Origin: Rhodovulum sp. PH10
Lineage (GTDB): Bacteria > Pseudomonadota > Alphaproteobacteria > Rhizobiales > Xanthobacteraceae
DNA: 64,000 nt
Assembly: GCF_000293785.1 (NCBI RefSeq)
Contig: NZ_AKZI01000068.1
Span: forward strand, 1-64,000
Direction: 5' to 3'
This document shows positions 53,055-60,448 of the stretch, one piece after another. The notes under the pieces were generated by a model that saw only the letters and a program-made list of their open reading frames with translations, did not search any database and had not been told where the DNA came from. The translations under genes were made by a program, and so were the position numbers. How positions within the stretch are numbered: the stretch's first letter is position 1; every line of letters starts with the position of its first letter.

Positions 53055-54107
53055 TCAGAGCGGCGCGCCGGACGCTTTCGCCTCGACGAACAGCCCCGTG
53101 CGGGCGCCGAGCCAGCGGTCGAGCCCCGGATCCGCACCCGCCTCCTCGTCGAGCACGAGGGTCACCGGCAGCGTGGCGCTCGTCGTCGCCAGGCCTGCGA
53201 GGGCGGGGTCGCCCTGCATCCGGCAAACATCCTTCTCGGTGGTGACGAGCACCAGCCCCTCGGCGGCGGCGATGTCGGTCAGGCAGGCGGCGTCGGCCGG
53301 CGAGAAGCGGTGGTGATCCGGAAAGTTTTTCGTTCGCACCACATCCAGTTTTTGGCCGCGCAAGGTCGCGAAGAATTTTTCCGGGTCGCCGATCCCGGCA
53401 TAGGCGAGCAGGCGCTTGCCGCGCAGCGCCGCCACCGCCTCGGCCTCCGGCACGAGCGCCCCGAAAAACACCGGCTTGTCCGCCCGCCGCACGCTGTCGA
53501 GCAGCGCCCGTGTCGCCTCGGTCCCCTCCGGCGTGGCGCCGATCACCAAGACGCCGTCGACCTTTTCGAGCTGGCCGGCGAGCGGCGCCCGCAGGGGCCC
53601 GGCGGGAAACACCCGCCCGTTGCCGATGCCGCGGCGGCCGTCGAGCACGACCAGCGACACCGTCTTCTCCAGCGCCGGGTTCTGCAGCCCGTCGTCCATC
53701 ACGATGACGTCGGCACCGATCGCGATCGCCGCCTCGGCGCCGGCGACGCGGTCACGCGAAACCACCGTCGGCGCCACGCGGGCGAGCAGCAGCGGCTCGT
53801 CGCCGACATCCTCGGCCCGCGCTCCGGCTTCGACCGTCACCGGCCCCTCGGCCCGGCCACCGAAACCACGGGTGAGACACACCGGCTTCAGCCCGGCGAG
53901 CCGAAACATCTTCGCCACCGCGATCGCGGTCGGCGTCTTTCCGGTGCCGCCCAGCGTGAGATTGCCGATGCACACCACCGGCACCGCAGCGCGCAGGCCG
54001 GACCGCGCCATCCGCCGGCCGGCGATGCCGCCATACACCGCCGCGATCGGCGCCAGCAGCGCGCTCGACAGGCCGGGCGGGCGCCACCAGAAGGCCGGGT
54101 CACGCAT
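53055..54107 (-). CDS. lpxK: Tetraacyldisaccharide 4'-kinase (lipid A synthesis)
   Basis: A 350-residue inner-membrane-associated kinase that phosphorylates the lipid A disaccharide at position 4'. The start MRDPAFWWRPPGLSSALLAP is typical. The P-loop GNLTLGGTGKTP is at 48-59, followed by LKPVCLTRGFGG; GADVIVMDDGLQNP gives the Walker-B-like DDGLQ (about 130-140), and FFATLRGQKLDVVRTKNFPDHH the C-terminal family motif. Start chosen at 54107; the upstream 13-bp tandem repeat gives two further in-line ATGCGTGAC copies. Last gene of pmbA-cysQ-waaA-lpxK. Confidence 0.92.
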   Translation of the reverse strand: MRDPAFWWRPPGLSSALLAPIAAVYGGIAGRRMARSGLRAAVPVVCIGNLTLGGTGKTPTAIAVAKMFRLAGLKPVCLTRGFGGRAEGPVTVEAGARAEDVGDEPLLLARVAPTVVSRDRVAGAEAAIAIGADVIVMDDGLQNPALEKTVSLVVLDGRRGIGNGRVFPAGPLRAPLAGQLEKVDGVLVIGATPEGTEATRALLDSVRRADKPVFFGALVPEAEAVAALRGKRLLAYAGIGDPEKFFATLRGQKLDVVRTKNFPDHHRFSPADAACLTDIAAAEGLVLVTTEKDVCRMQGDPALAGLATTSATLPVTLVLDEEAGADPGLDRWLGARTGLFVEAKASGAPL

Positions 54108-54139
54108 GGATGTCACGCATGAATGTCACGCATGGCGGT
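54101..54139. repeat. Three tandem 13-bp repeats at the lpxK start
   Basis: CACGCATGGATGT (54101-54113), CACGCATGAATGT (54114-54126) and CACGCATGGCGGT (54127-54139). On the coding strand each copy carries ATGCGTGAC, so there are three copies of the lpxK start codon in three different frames (13 is not a multiple of 3). Only the one at 54107 is in frame with lpxK; the copies at 54120 and 54133 lead to short or other frames. Confidence 0.85.
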
Positions 54140-54166
54140 CACCGAGGGCGGCGTCGCGGGCGGACG

Positions 54167-55498
54167 TCAGGTCCGGCTGCCGCGCAGATGGATCTGGGCG
54201 AGATAGGGCTCGAGCGCCGACAGCGTCCGCTCGACCGCGCCGGCGAGATTCTGCACCACCCGCGTGCCGGCGCGGGCGAGCCGCACCCGCGCCGCGTCCT
54301 CGCCGAGCAGCGTGCGCAGCGCCGCCACCAGGCCTTCGGTGTCGGCGACCGGCAAGGCGCCGCCGGCATGGTCGAGGTCGGCATAGATGTCGGCGAAGTT
54401 GTGCACGTGTGGGCCGTGCAGCACCGCGGCGCCGAGTTTTATCGGCTCGATCGGGTTCTGGCCGCCGTGCGGCACCAGCGAGCCGCCCATGAACACGAGT
54501 GGCGCGGCGCGAAAGATCACGCCGAGCTCGCCGAGCGTGTCGGCGAGATAGATTTCCGTCGCCGCATTGGGCAGCGCGTTCTGCGAGCGGCGGGCGACCT
54601 CGAGCCGGGCGGCGGCCGCCAGCGCCGCGATCTCCTCGCCGCGCTCGGGATGGCGCGGCACCAGCACGGTGAGGAGCCGCGGAAAATCGGCACGCAGCTG
54701 CCGGTGCGCCTCCAGCACCGCGACCTCCTCGCCCGGATGGGTGGAGGCGGCGACCACCACCGGCCGGCCGGACAGGGCTCGGCGCAGCACCGCGAGCTTG
54801 CCGGCGTCGAACGGCAGGGGCGGCCCGTCGAGCTTGAGATTGCCGGTGACGCCGAGCCGTGGCGCGCCGAGCGCGCCGAACCGCTCGGAATCCTCGGTCG
54901 AGCGCACCAGGCACAGGTCGAAGCGCGAGAGCAGCGCCTCGATGCTCGACGGCGCCTTCTGCCATTTGGCGAACGAGCGCTCGGACAAACGGCCGTTGAC
55001 CAGGATCAGCGGGATTTTGCGCGCAGCGCTGGAGACGATCAGGTTCGGCCAGAGATCCGACTCGACGAACAGCCCGAGATCGGGCCGCCAGTGATCGAGG
55101 AAGCGGCGCACGTAATGCGGCGCGTCGAGCGGCACGAACTGGTGGATCGCCCCCTCGGGCAAGCGCTCGGCGGCGACCTTGGCCGAGGTGACGGTGCCGG
55201 AGGTGACCAGCACCGCGAGGCCGCGGCCGGTGAGGCTCTCGACCAGCGGCAACGCCGCGATCAGCTCGCCGACGCTCGCCCCGTGGATCCAGACGAGCGG
55301 CCCCTCGCCGCGCGGCTTTCCGGCGATGCCGCGCCGCTCGGACAGGCGGACGGGGTCCTCCTTGCCGCGGCGCAGCCGATGAGACAGGAGAAGCGGCGCG
55401 AGCGGCGTCACCGTGCGGGTGGCGAGCCGATAGGCCGCGAAGGTGAACGGCAACCGTTCGACCAAATTCGCCGCCTCCTCGTACCCGACTCGGAACAC
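54167..55498 (-). CDS. waaA: 3-deoxy-D-manno-octulosonic acid (Kdo) transferase
   Basis: A 443-residue glycosyltransferase family 30 enzyme that adds Kdo to lipid IVA. Family marks: WIHGASVGE (70-78, with the general-base Glu), VLVTSGTVTSAKV, HQFVPLDAP, LFVESDLWPNLI (ESDLWP), LILVNGRLSERSF, GNLKLDGPP, VVAASTHPGEE and the PIEP site GGQNPIEPIKLGAA. An N-terminal hydrophobic segment (LPFTFAAYRLATRTVTPLAPLLL) is the membrane anchor. The start is uncertain; GTG at 55498 with AAGGG upstream is chosen, and TTG codons nearer the domain are possible. It begins 23 bp after cysQ; the DUF4170 gene often found between them in relatives is absent. Confidence 0.92.
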   Translation of the reverse strand: MFRVGYEEAANLVERLPFTFAAYRLATRTVTPLAPLLLSHRLRRGKEDPVRLSERRGIAGKPRGEGPLVWIHGASVGELIAALPLVESLTGRGLAVLVTSGTVTSAKVAAERLPEGAIHQFVPLDAPHYVRRFLDHWRPDLGLFVESDLWPNLIVSSAARKIPLILVNGRLSERSFAKWQKAPSSIEALLSRFDLCLVRSTEDSERFGALGAPRLGVTGNLKLDGPPLPFDAGKLAVLRRALSGRPVVVAASTHPGEEVAVLEAHRQLRADFPRLLTVLVPRHPERGEEIAALAAAARLEVARRSQNALPNAATEIYLADTLGELGVIFRAAPLVFMGGSLVPHGGQNPIEPIKLGAAVLHGPHVHNFADIYADLDHAGGALPVADTEGLVAALRTLLGEDAARVRLARAGTRVVQNLAGAVERTLSALEPYLAQIHLRGSRT

Positions 55499-55521
55499 AC
55501 CGGCAGCGCCCTTGCGCCGGC

Positions 55522-56346
55522 TCAGCAGCACGCCTTGGCGGCGCCCGCCACGATGTCGCACACCGTGCGGTGCCGCGACGGATCCGCTGCGATCAGCGCG
55601 TCGTGAGTCGGTGTCGGACGATTGTACCGCACCGGCGCTCCCGCGAGCGTCGTCAACGTTCCGGACGCTTCGTGCACCAAAAGATCGGCAGCCGCAAGGT
55701 CCCAGTCGTGGGCGTTATGATTGGCGAAGGCGACGTCGATCCGCCCCTGTGCGACCCGCGCGAGGCGCAACGCCAGCGAGTGCACCTTGGGCTCGTGGAC
55801 CACCGACGGCTCCACGGTCGCGAGCTTTTGCACGAGCCGCGCGGGGCCGGCGACGTGCGCGCCTTTCAGGCCGGCGAGGCCGGCTTGCGCCGCCCGCACC
55901 ACGATCGGCGCGCCGTCGAGCGTCGCGCCCTGCCCGGCGACAGCGAGGAACAACTCGTCGGTCACCGGGGCGAACAGCGCGGCGACCACCGGCCGGCCGT
56001 CCTCCACCAGCGCAACCGAGATGGTCCAATCCGGCAGGCCGGCGAGAAAGCCGCGGGTGCCGTCGATCGGATCGACCACCCATACGCGCCGACAGTCGAG
56101 CCGCGCCGGATCGTCCTCGGTCTCCTCCGACAGCCAGCCGCAGCCCGCGACCAGGTCGGGAAGGCGCTCGCGCAAGAATTTGTCGACCGCCAGATCGACC
56201 TCGGAGACCGGCGAGTGGTCGGCCTCCTTGAACCAGCTGCGCACCGGGTGGCGATGCCCGCGCAGCGCCAGCACCCCCGCCTCGCGCAACAGGTCGCCGA
56301 GCCGCGTCGCGACCGCGGAACGCTCGTCCGCGTCAGAGCCCGGCAA
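55522..56346 (-). CDS. cysQ: 3'(2'),5'-bisphosphate nucleotidase / inositol monophosphatase family protein
   Basis: A 274-residue Mg-dependent phosphatase. Metal-binding motifs: WLSEETEDD (about 71-79), WVVDPIDGTRGFLAGLPDWT (about 88-107; DPIDGT) and HDWDLAAADLLVHEASG (about 211-227). CysQ removes the 3'-phosphate of PAP formed in sulfate assimilation; related enzymes act on inositol phosphates. TTG start at 56346 overlaps the pmbA stop by 14 bp; no ATG or GTG gives a better family start. In relatives this gene lies in the same pmbA-waaA-lpxK operon. Confidence 0.85.
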   Translation of the reverse strand: MPGSDADERSAVATRLGDLLREAGVLALRGHRHPVRSWFKEADHSPVSEVDLAVDKFLRERLPDLVAGCGWLSEETEDDPARLDCRRVWVVDPIDGTRGFLAGLPDWTISVALVEDGRPVVAALFAPVTDELFLAVAGQGATLDGAPIVVRAAQAGLAGLKGAHVAGPARLVQKLATVEPSVVHEPKVHSLALRLARVAQGRIDVAFANHNAHDWDLAAADLLVHEASGTLTTLAGAPVRYNRPTPTHDALIAADPSRHRTVCDIVAGAAKACC

Positions 56347-57700
56347 CGGTCAAGCCCTCCACCCGCACGGTCGGCGCGTTGATGCCATAGCGAAACTCGA
56401 GGTCGTTGGCCGGCTCGAGCGTGGCGAACATGTCGATCAGATTGCCGGCGATCGTCACCTCGCTGACCGGATAGGTCAGCTCGCCGTTCTCGATCCAGAA
56501 GCCGCTGGCGCCGCGGCTGTAGTCGCCGGTCACCATGTTGATGCCCATGCCGATCAGGTCGGTGACGTAGAAGCCGTCGGAGATGTCCTCGATCAGCTCG
56601 TGCGGCGTCTCCGGGCCGGCCTCGAGATGGACGTTGGAGGCGCTCGGCGAGGGCGTCGAGGAGACCCCGCGCTGGGCGTGGCCGGTCGAGGTGAAGCCGA
56701 GCTCGCGGGCGGTCGCGCAGTCCATCAGCCAGGTGGTGATCACGCCGTCGTCGACCAGCGCGAGCGGCCTGCCGGCGACCCCTTCGGCGTCGAAGGGATG
56801 CGAGCGCAGGCCGCGCTTGCGCAGCGGATCGTCGACAATTCTGACTCCGGGCGCAAAAATGCGCTGGCCGAGCTTGTCGCGCAGCACGCTGGTCTTCCGC
56901 GCCACCGACGCGCCGTTGACGCCCGACACGAGGTGCGACACCAGCGAGCCGGCCGGCCGCGGGTCGTACACCACCGGCACACGGCGGGTTTGGACCTTTC
57001 GCGGGTTGAGCCGCCGCACCGCGCGCTCGCCGGCCGAGCGGCCGATTGCTTCCGGATCGGCGAGATCGCTCGCATGCACCGTCGAGGACCAGTCGTAGTC
57101 CTGCTCCATCTTGGTGCCTTCGCCGGCGATCGCCGTCATCGCCACCGAATGGCGCGAGCCGACATAGATGCCGGTGAAGCCGGTCGAGGTGACCAGCACC
57201 ATGCCGCCGATCCCGGCCGAGGCGGAGGCGCCGCTCGACTTGGTGACGCCCTTCACCGCGAGCCCGGCCGCCTCGGCCGCCTTGGCGCGCTGCTCCAGCA
57301 CGCCGACGTCGGGGACGTCGGCATCGACCAGGTCGAGGTCGGGGAACTCTTTCGCGAGCAGCGCCTCGTCGGCGAGGCCGGCATAGGGGTCCTCCGGGGC
57401 GACGCGCGCCATCGCCACCGCCCGCTCGGCCAGGGCCTCGACGCCCTCGCCGACCAGATCGTTGGTCGACACCACCGCCTGCCGCCGCCCGATCAGCACG
57501 CGCAGGCCGACATTGTCGTCCTCGGCGCGGGTCGATTCCTCCACCGTCCCGTCGCGCACCTCGACGCTCTGCGACACCCCGCGGGTGGCGATCGCATCGG
57601 CGGCGTCGGCGCCGGCCTTCTTCGCAGCGGCGACGAGAAGCTCGGCGAGGGTGACGAGCGCGGACTGGTCGAACAGGGAGGAGGCGGGCGGACGGGACAT
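56333..57700 (-). CDS. pmbA: TldE/PmbA family metalloprotease-like protein
   Basis: A 455-residue TldD/PmbA family protein. Marks: QSVEVRDGTVEESTRAEDDN (about 45-64), VGLRVLIGRRQAVVSTNDL, then AEDPYAGL-type PEDPYAGLAD, and the C-domain PVVYDPRPAGSLVSHLV...SGVNGASVARKTSVLRDKLGQ and GRPLALVDDGVITTWLMDCATARELG...TGHAQRG. The zinc-site motif HExxxH of TldD is absent, as expected for the PmbA partner, which is inactive alone and works with TldD in cleaving modified peptides. No tldD is adjacent. First gene of the pmbA-cysQ-waaA-lpxK operon; start at 57700. Confidence 0.9.
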   Translation of the reverse strand: MSRPPASSLFDQSALVTLAELLVAAAKKAGADAADAIATRGVSQSVEVRDGTVEESTRAEDDNVGLRVLIGRRQAVVSTNDLVGEGVEALAERAVAMARVAPEDPYAGLADEALLAKEFPDLDLVDADVPDVGVLEQRAKAAEAAGLAVKGVTKSSGASASAGIGGMVLVTSTGFTGIYVGSRHSVAMTAIAGEGTKMEQDYDWSSTVHASDLADPEAIGRSAGERAVRRLNPRKVQTRRVPVVYDPRPAGSLVSHLVSGVNGASVARKTSVLRDKLGQRIFAPGVRIVDDPLRKRGLRSHPFDAEGVAGRPLALVDDGVITTWLMDCATARELGFTSTGHAQRGVSSTPSPSASNVHLEAGPETPHELIEDISDGFYVTDLIGMGINMVTGDYSRGASGFWIENGELTYPVSEVTIAGNLIDMFATLEPANDLEFRYGINAPTVRVEGLTVAGL

Positions 57701-58080
57701 GTTCTGACGGGCGCTTTCGCTGGAAACGGACGGAACGATCGCGACGATTACGACATCGAGCAGTCACGACATGGGGCACCGCGGCCGGGCGATCAAGCCG
57801 AACTTGCCGAGGAGGCCCGGCGCAGCCTGCGTGCGAGCCGGCGTCGGGGCGAGCATAAAGGTTTTCGCAAGCTTCGTGAACGCGTCGGCAAGATCGGTAA
57901 AAACTGTTTCCAAAGCCTCCGATCGCGGTGACATCTCGTTGATCATGTGGTTCGAAGCATTGGAGAAACACCCGATTAACCAGCGCTTTTAAGAGGATTC
58001 GAAGCGCCTCCCGCTACTCTCGCATCAAAGATCGGGCCGACAGAGTCCGACACAGGGAAGCAGAAAAAGAGGCGTCGAAC
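57701..58080. other. Divergent region between pmbA and DUF6101 genes
   Basis: About 380 bp, with AT-richer sequence at 57850-58070. A 60-codon minus-strand frame (57764-57946, starting MINEMSPRSEALETVFTDLA) lies directly before pmbA on its strand, but it has no ribosome site and no known family, so I do not list it as a gene. Both promoters should lie here. No repeat or RNA gene seen. Confidence 0.45.
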
Positions 58081-58656
58081 ATGAGTGCCGGTGGGGTTGC
58101 TCCCTCCGGGTCGAGCCGGTGCGTCCGGCTCGACCCCTTCGCTCTGCCCGTGCGGTTCCGCACCGCCGATTCCGCCGCCGACACGCGCGAGCGGGTGATC
58201 GATCTGCATCGCGAGCGGGTGATCGTGCGCCGCGCGGTCGCCGGCATGCGGATGGCGGTGTCGCTGCCGGTGACGAGCTTTCTCGGCGTGGCGCTGCGGG
58301 TGCTGGAGCCGATCAGCGACGACGACGGATCGGTCGCGATCGTGCTGGAGCACCGCGACCCGGCCCTCAGCGTGCCACTGTTCGTGGCACCGGACGGCTC
58401 CGACGCGGTGGCCGAGTGGCAGCTGTGGGCGCGCGTGCTCGGGCTTCGGCTTTTGATCGCCGACACCGACGGCACCTTGCGGGCGCCGTTCGCGCATCTC
58501 GGTGCGCTGCGGGTGTGGGAGGCGCAGAGCCGCCGCCGCCGGGTCGGCCCGATGAAGCGCCGCCGTGCCTCGATCCTGATGCGGCGCAAGCCCGGCCGGC
58601 TGCCGCCCGCGCCGCAGGTTTTCCGCGACGAGCGCGAGATCATCGCCCGGAGCTGA
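58081..58656 (+). CDS. DUF6101 family protein
   Basis: A 191-residue protein. The conserved stretch RCVRLDPFALPVRFRTADSAADTRERVIDLHRERVIVRRAV (15-55; key LDPFALPV, IDLHRERVIVRR), AGMRMAVSLPVTSFLGVALRV and VAIVLEHRDPALSVPLFVA fits the hypothetical DUF6101 family of Hyphomicrobiales. Beta-rich, soluble, no signal peptide. The C-terminus is basic (RRRRVGPMKRRRASILMRRK). Function unknown. GAGG lies 8-12 bases before ATG. Confidence 0.72.
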   Translation: MSAGGVAPSGSSRCVRLDPFALPVRFRTADSAADTRERVIDLHRERVIVRRAVAGMRMAVSLPVTSFLGVALRVLEPISDDDGSVAIVLEHRDPALSVPLFVAPDGSDAVAEWQLWARVLGLRLLIADTDGTLRAPFAHLGALRVWEAQSRRRRVGPMKRRRASILMRRKPGRLPPAPQVFRDEREIIARS

Positions 58657-58681
58657 GCACCGGGCACCCCGAAAGACACGA

Positions 58682-58721
58682 ACGGCCGTGCGCACGCGTT
58701 TGCCGCCGCGCGCACGGCCGT
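58682..58721. terminator. Hairpin terminator between DUF6101 and gpmA
   Basis: Twelve-bp perfect stem ACGGCCGTGCGC (58682-58693) and GCGCACGGCCGT (58710-58721), 16-base loop, between convergent genes. No long T-tract. Confidence 0.7.
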
Positions 58722-58743
58722 CGATGCCGTTCCGGAAGACCGA

Positions 58744-59370
58744 TCAGGCCGCGGCCAGATCCTGCTTCGAGGCCACCGTGGTGTCGGCCGCGAGGTGGTA
58801 GATCATCGGCACGCCGGTGCCGAGATTGAGCTCGAGGATCGACTTGGTGGTGTGCCGATCGAGCACCATCACCAGCGCCCGCAAGCTGTTGCCGTGCGCG
58901 GCCACCAGCACCCGGTCGCCCCGCATCACGCGAGGCAGGATCTCGCTGATGTAGTAGGGCAGCACGCGCGCGGCGGTGTCCTTCAGGCTCTCGCCGTTCG
59001 GCGGCGCGATGTCGTAGGAGCGGCGCCAGATATGGACCTGCTCGTCGCCCCACTTCTTGCGGGCGTCGTCCTTGTTGAGGCCGACGAGGTCGCCATAGTC
59101 GCGCTCGTTGAGCGCCTGGTCCTTGATGATCGGAATATTGGTCTGGCCGAGCTCCTCGAGGATCAGGCCGAGCGTGTTCTGCGCGCGCTTGAGCGCCGAG
59201 GTGAAGGCGATGTCGAAGGTGAGCCCCTGCGCCTTCAGCTTCTTGCCGGCGGCGCGCGCCTCCTGCACGCCCTTCTCCGACAGCTCGCAGTCGTGCCAGC
59301 CGGTGAACAGGTTCTTCAGGTTCCACTCGCTCTCGCCGTGACGCACCAGCACGAGAAGTCGGTCGTTCAT
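58744..59370 (-). CDS. gpmA: 2,3-bisphosphoglycerate-dependent phosphoglycerate mutase
   Basis: A 208-residue glycolytic enzyme interconverting 3- and 2-phosphoglycerate. [20 protein letters not shown] carries the phospho-accepting His10; [31 protein letters not shown] and [18 protein letters not shown] (second catalytic His) follow in order. The chain is shorter than E. coli GpmA (250), as usual for this clade. AGGGGACG ribosome site. It lies 71 bp behind dapB on the same strand, a pair conserved in this order. Confidence 0.93.
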   Translation of the reverse strand: MNDRLLVLVRHGESEWNLKNLFTGWHDCELSEKGVQEARAAGKKLKAQGLTFDIAFTSALKRAQNTLGLILEELGQTNIPIIKDQALNERDYGDLVGLNKDDARKKWGDEQVHIWRRSYDIAPPNGESLKDTAARVLPYYISEILPRVMRGDRVLVAAHGNSLRALVMVLDRHTTKSILELNLGTGVPMIYHLAADTTVASKQDLAAA

Positions 59371-59441
59371 CTATCGTCCCCTGTCGCTCGATGGCGCCCG
59401 TCCGCGAGCCTGCCCGCGGCGCGTGGCGTTTCGGTTTCGGC

Positions 59442-60251
59442 TCAGTCGAGGCCCAGCACGTCGGCCATCGAATAGAGGTTTGGCGCGCGGCCTTTCGCCC
59501 ACTGCGCGGCTTTCACGGCACCGCGGGCGTAAATCATCCGGTCCTCGGCGCGGTGCACCAGCTCGATCCGCTCGGCCGGTCCCGCGAACACCACGAAATG
59601 ATCGCCCACCACCGTGCCGCCGCGCAGCGAGGCGAAGCCGATGTCGCCCGGCCGGCGGGCGCCGGTGTGGCCGTCGCGGCCGCGGTCGGCGGTCTGCGCG
59701 AGATCGACGCCACGGCCATCCGCCGCCGCCTGGCCGAGCAAGAGCGCGGTGCCGGACGGCGCGTCGACCTTCTTGTTGTGGTGCATCTCGAGAATCTCGA
59801 TGTCGAACTCGGCATCGAGCGCGGCCGCGACCCGCTTGGTCAGCGCCGCCAGCAGGTTCACCCCGAGGCTCATGTTTCCCGACTTGACGATAGGCGTCGC
59901 CTTGGCGGCCGCCGCGATCGCCTCCTCGTCGGCCGCCGAGAAGCCGGTGGTGCCGATCACGTGGACGAGCTTCTTGTCCGCCGCGAGCTTGGCGAAGGCG
60001 ACGGAGGCCGCCGGCGCGGTGAAGTCGAGAATGCCGTCGGCGTTCTCCAGCAGCGGGGCGATGTCGGCCGCCACCAGGACGCCGTTCGGCCCGAGCCCGG
60101 CGAGCTCGCCGGCGTCGCGCCCGATCATGCCCGAAGCCGGCGAATCGACCGCCCCCGCGAGCACCACGCCGGGCGCGTCGGCGATCGCCTTCACCAGCGT
60201 CCGGCCCATGCGCCCGCCGGCCCCCGTGACGATCAGTCGGACATCCGCCAT
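59442..60251 (-). CDS. dapB: 4-hydroxy-tetrahydrodipicolinate reductase
   Basis: A 269-residue enzyme of lysine and diaminopimelate synthesis. The NAD(P) loop is [16 protein letters not shown] (about 7-22); [25 protein letters not shown] and the catalytic signature [22 protein letters not shown] (about 150-171; [13 protein letters not shown]) follow. Start at 60251 with GAGGGAGC. First gene of dapB-gpmA. Confidence 0.94.
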   Translation of the reverse strand: MADVRLIVTGAGGRMGRTLVKAIADAPGVVLAGAVDSPASGMIGRDAGELAGLGPNGVLVAADIAPLLENADGILDFTAPAASVAFAKLAADKKLVHVIGTTGFSAADEEAIAAAAKATPIVKSGNMSLGVNLLAALTKRVAAALDAEFDIEILEMHHNKKVDAPSGTALLLGQAAADGRGVDLAQTADRGRDGHTGARRPGDIGFASLRGGTVVGDHFVVFAGPAERIELVHRAEDRMIYARGAVKAAQWAKGRAPNLYSMADVLGLD

Positions 60252-60448
60252 CGCTCCCTCCATCGGTCGGAGCGGATATAGAGCATGCCACACCCGGCGT
60301 ACACCTTCGAGGCGCCGGGCGCGGTTCCGGCCGCCGCGGCGGCCCGTCCCGGCCCTCGGCCGGTGGCGGGCGGGGCGCGGGCACTTATATTCCCCGTTGC
60401 GCCGTCTCCATCGGGCGACGTCGGAAAAATCTCACGGAAACGGTCCGC

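Noticed and set aside
57764-57946. Sixty-codon gene directly upstream of pmbA
   Set aside because: No ribosome site and no known family; kept only as a remark in the intergenic entry.
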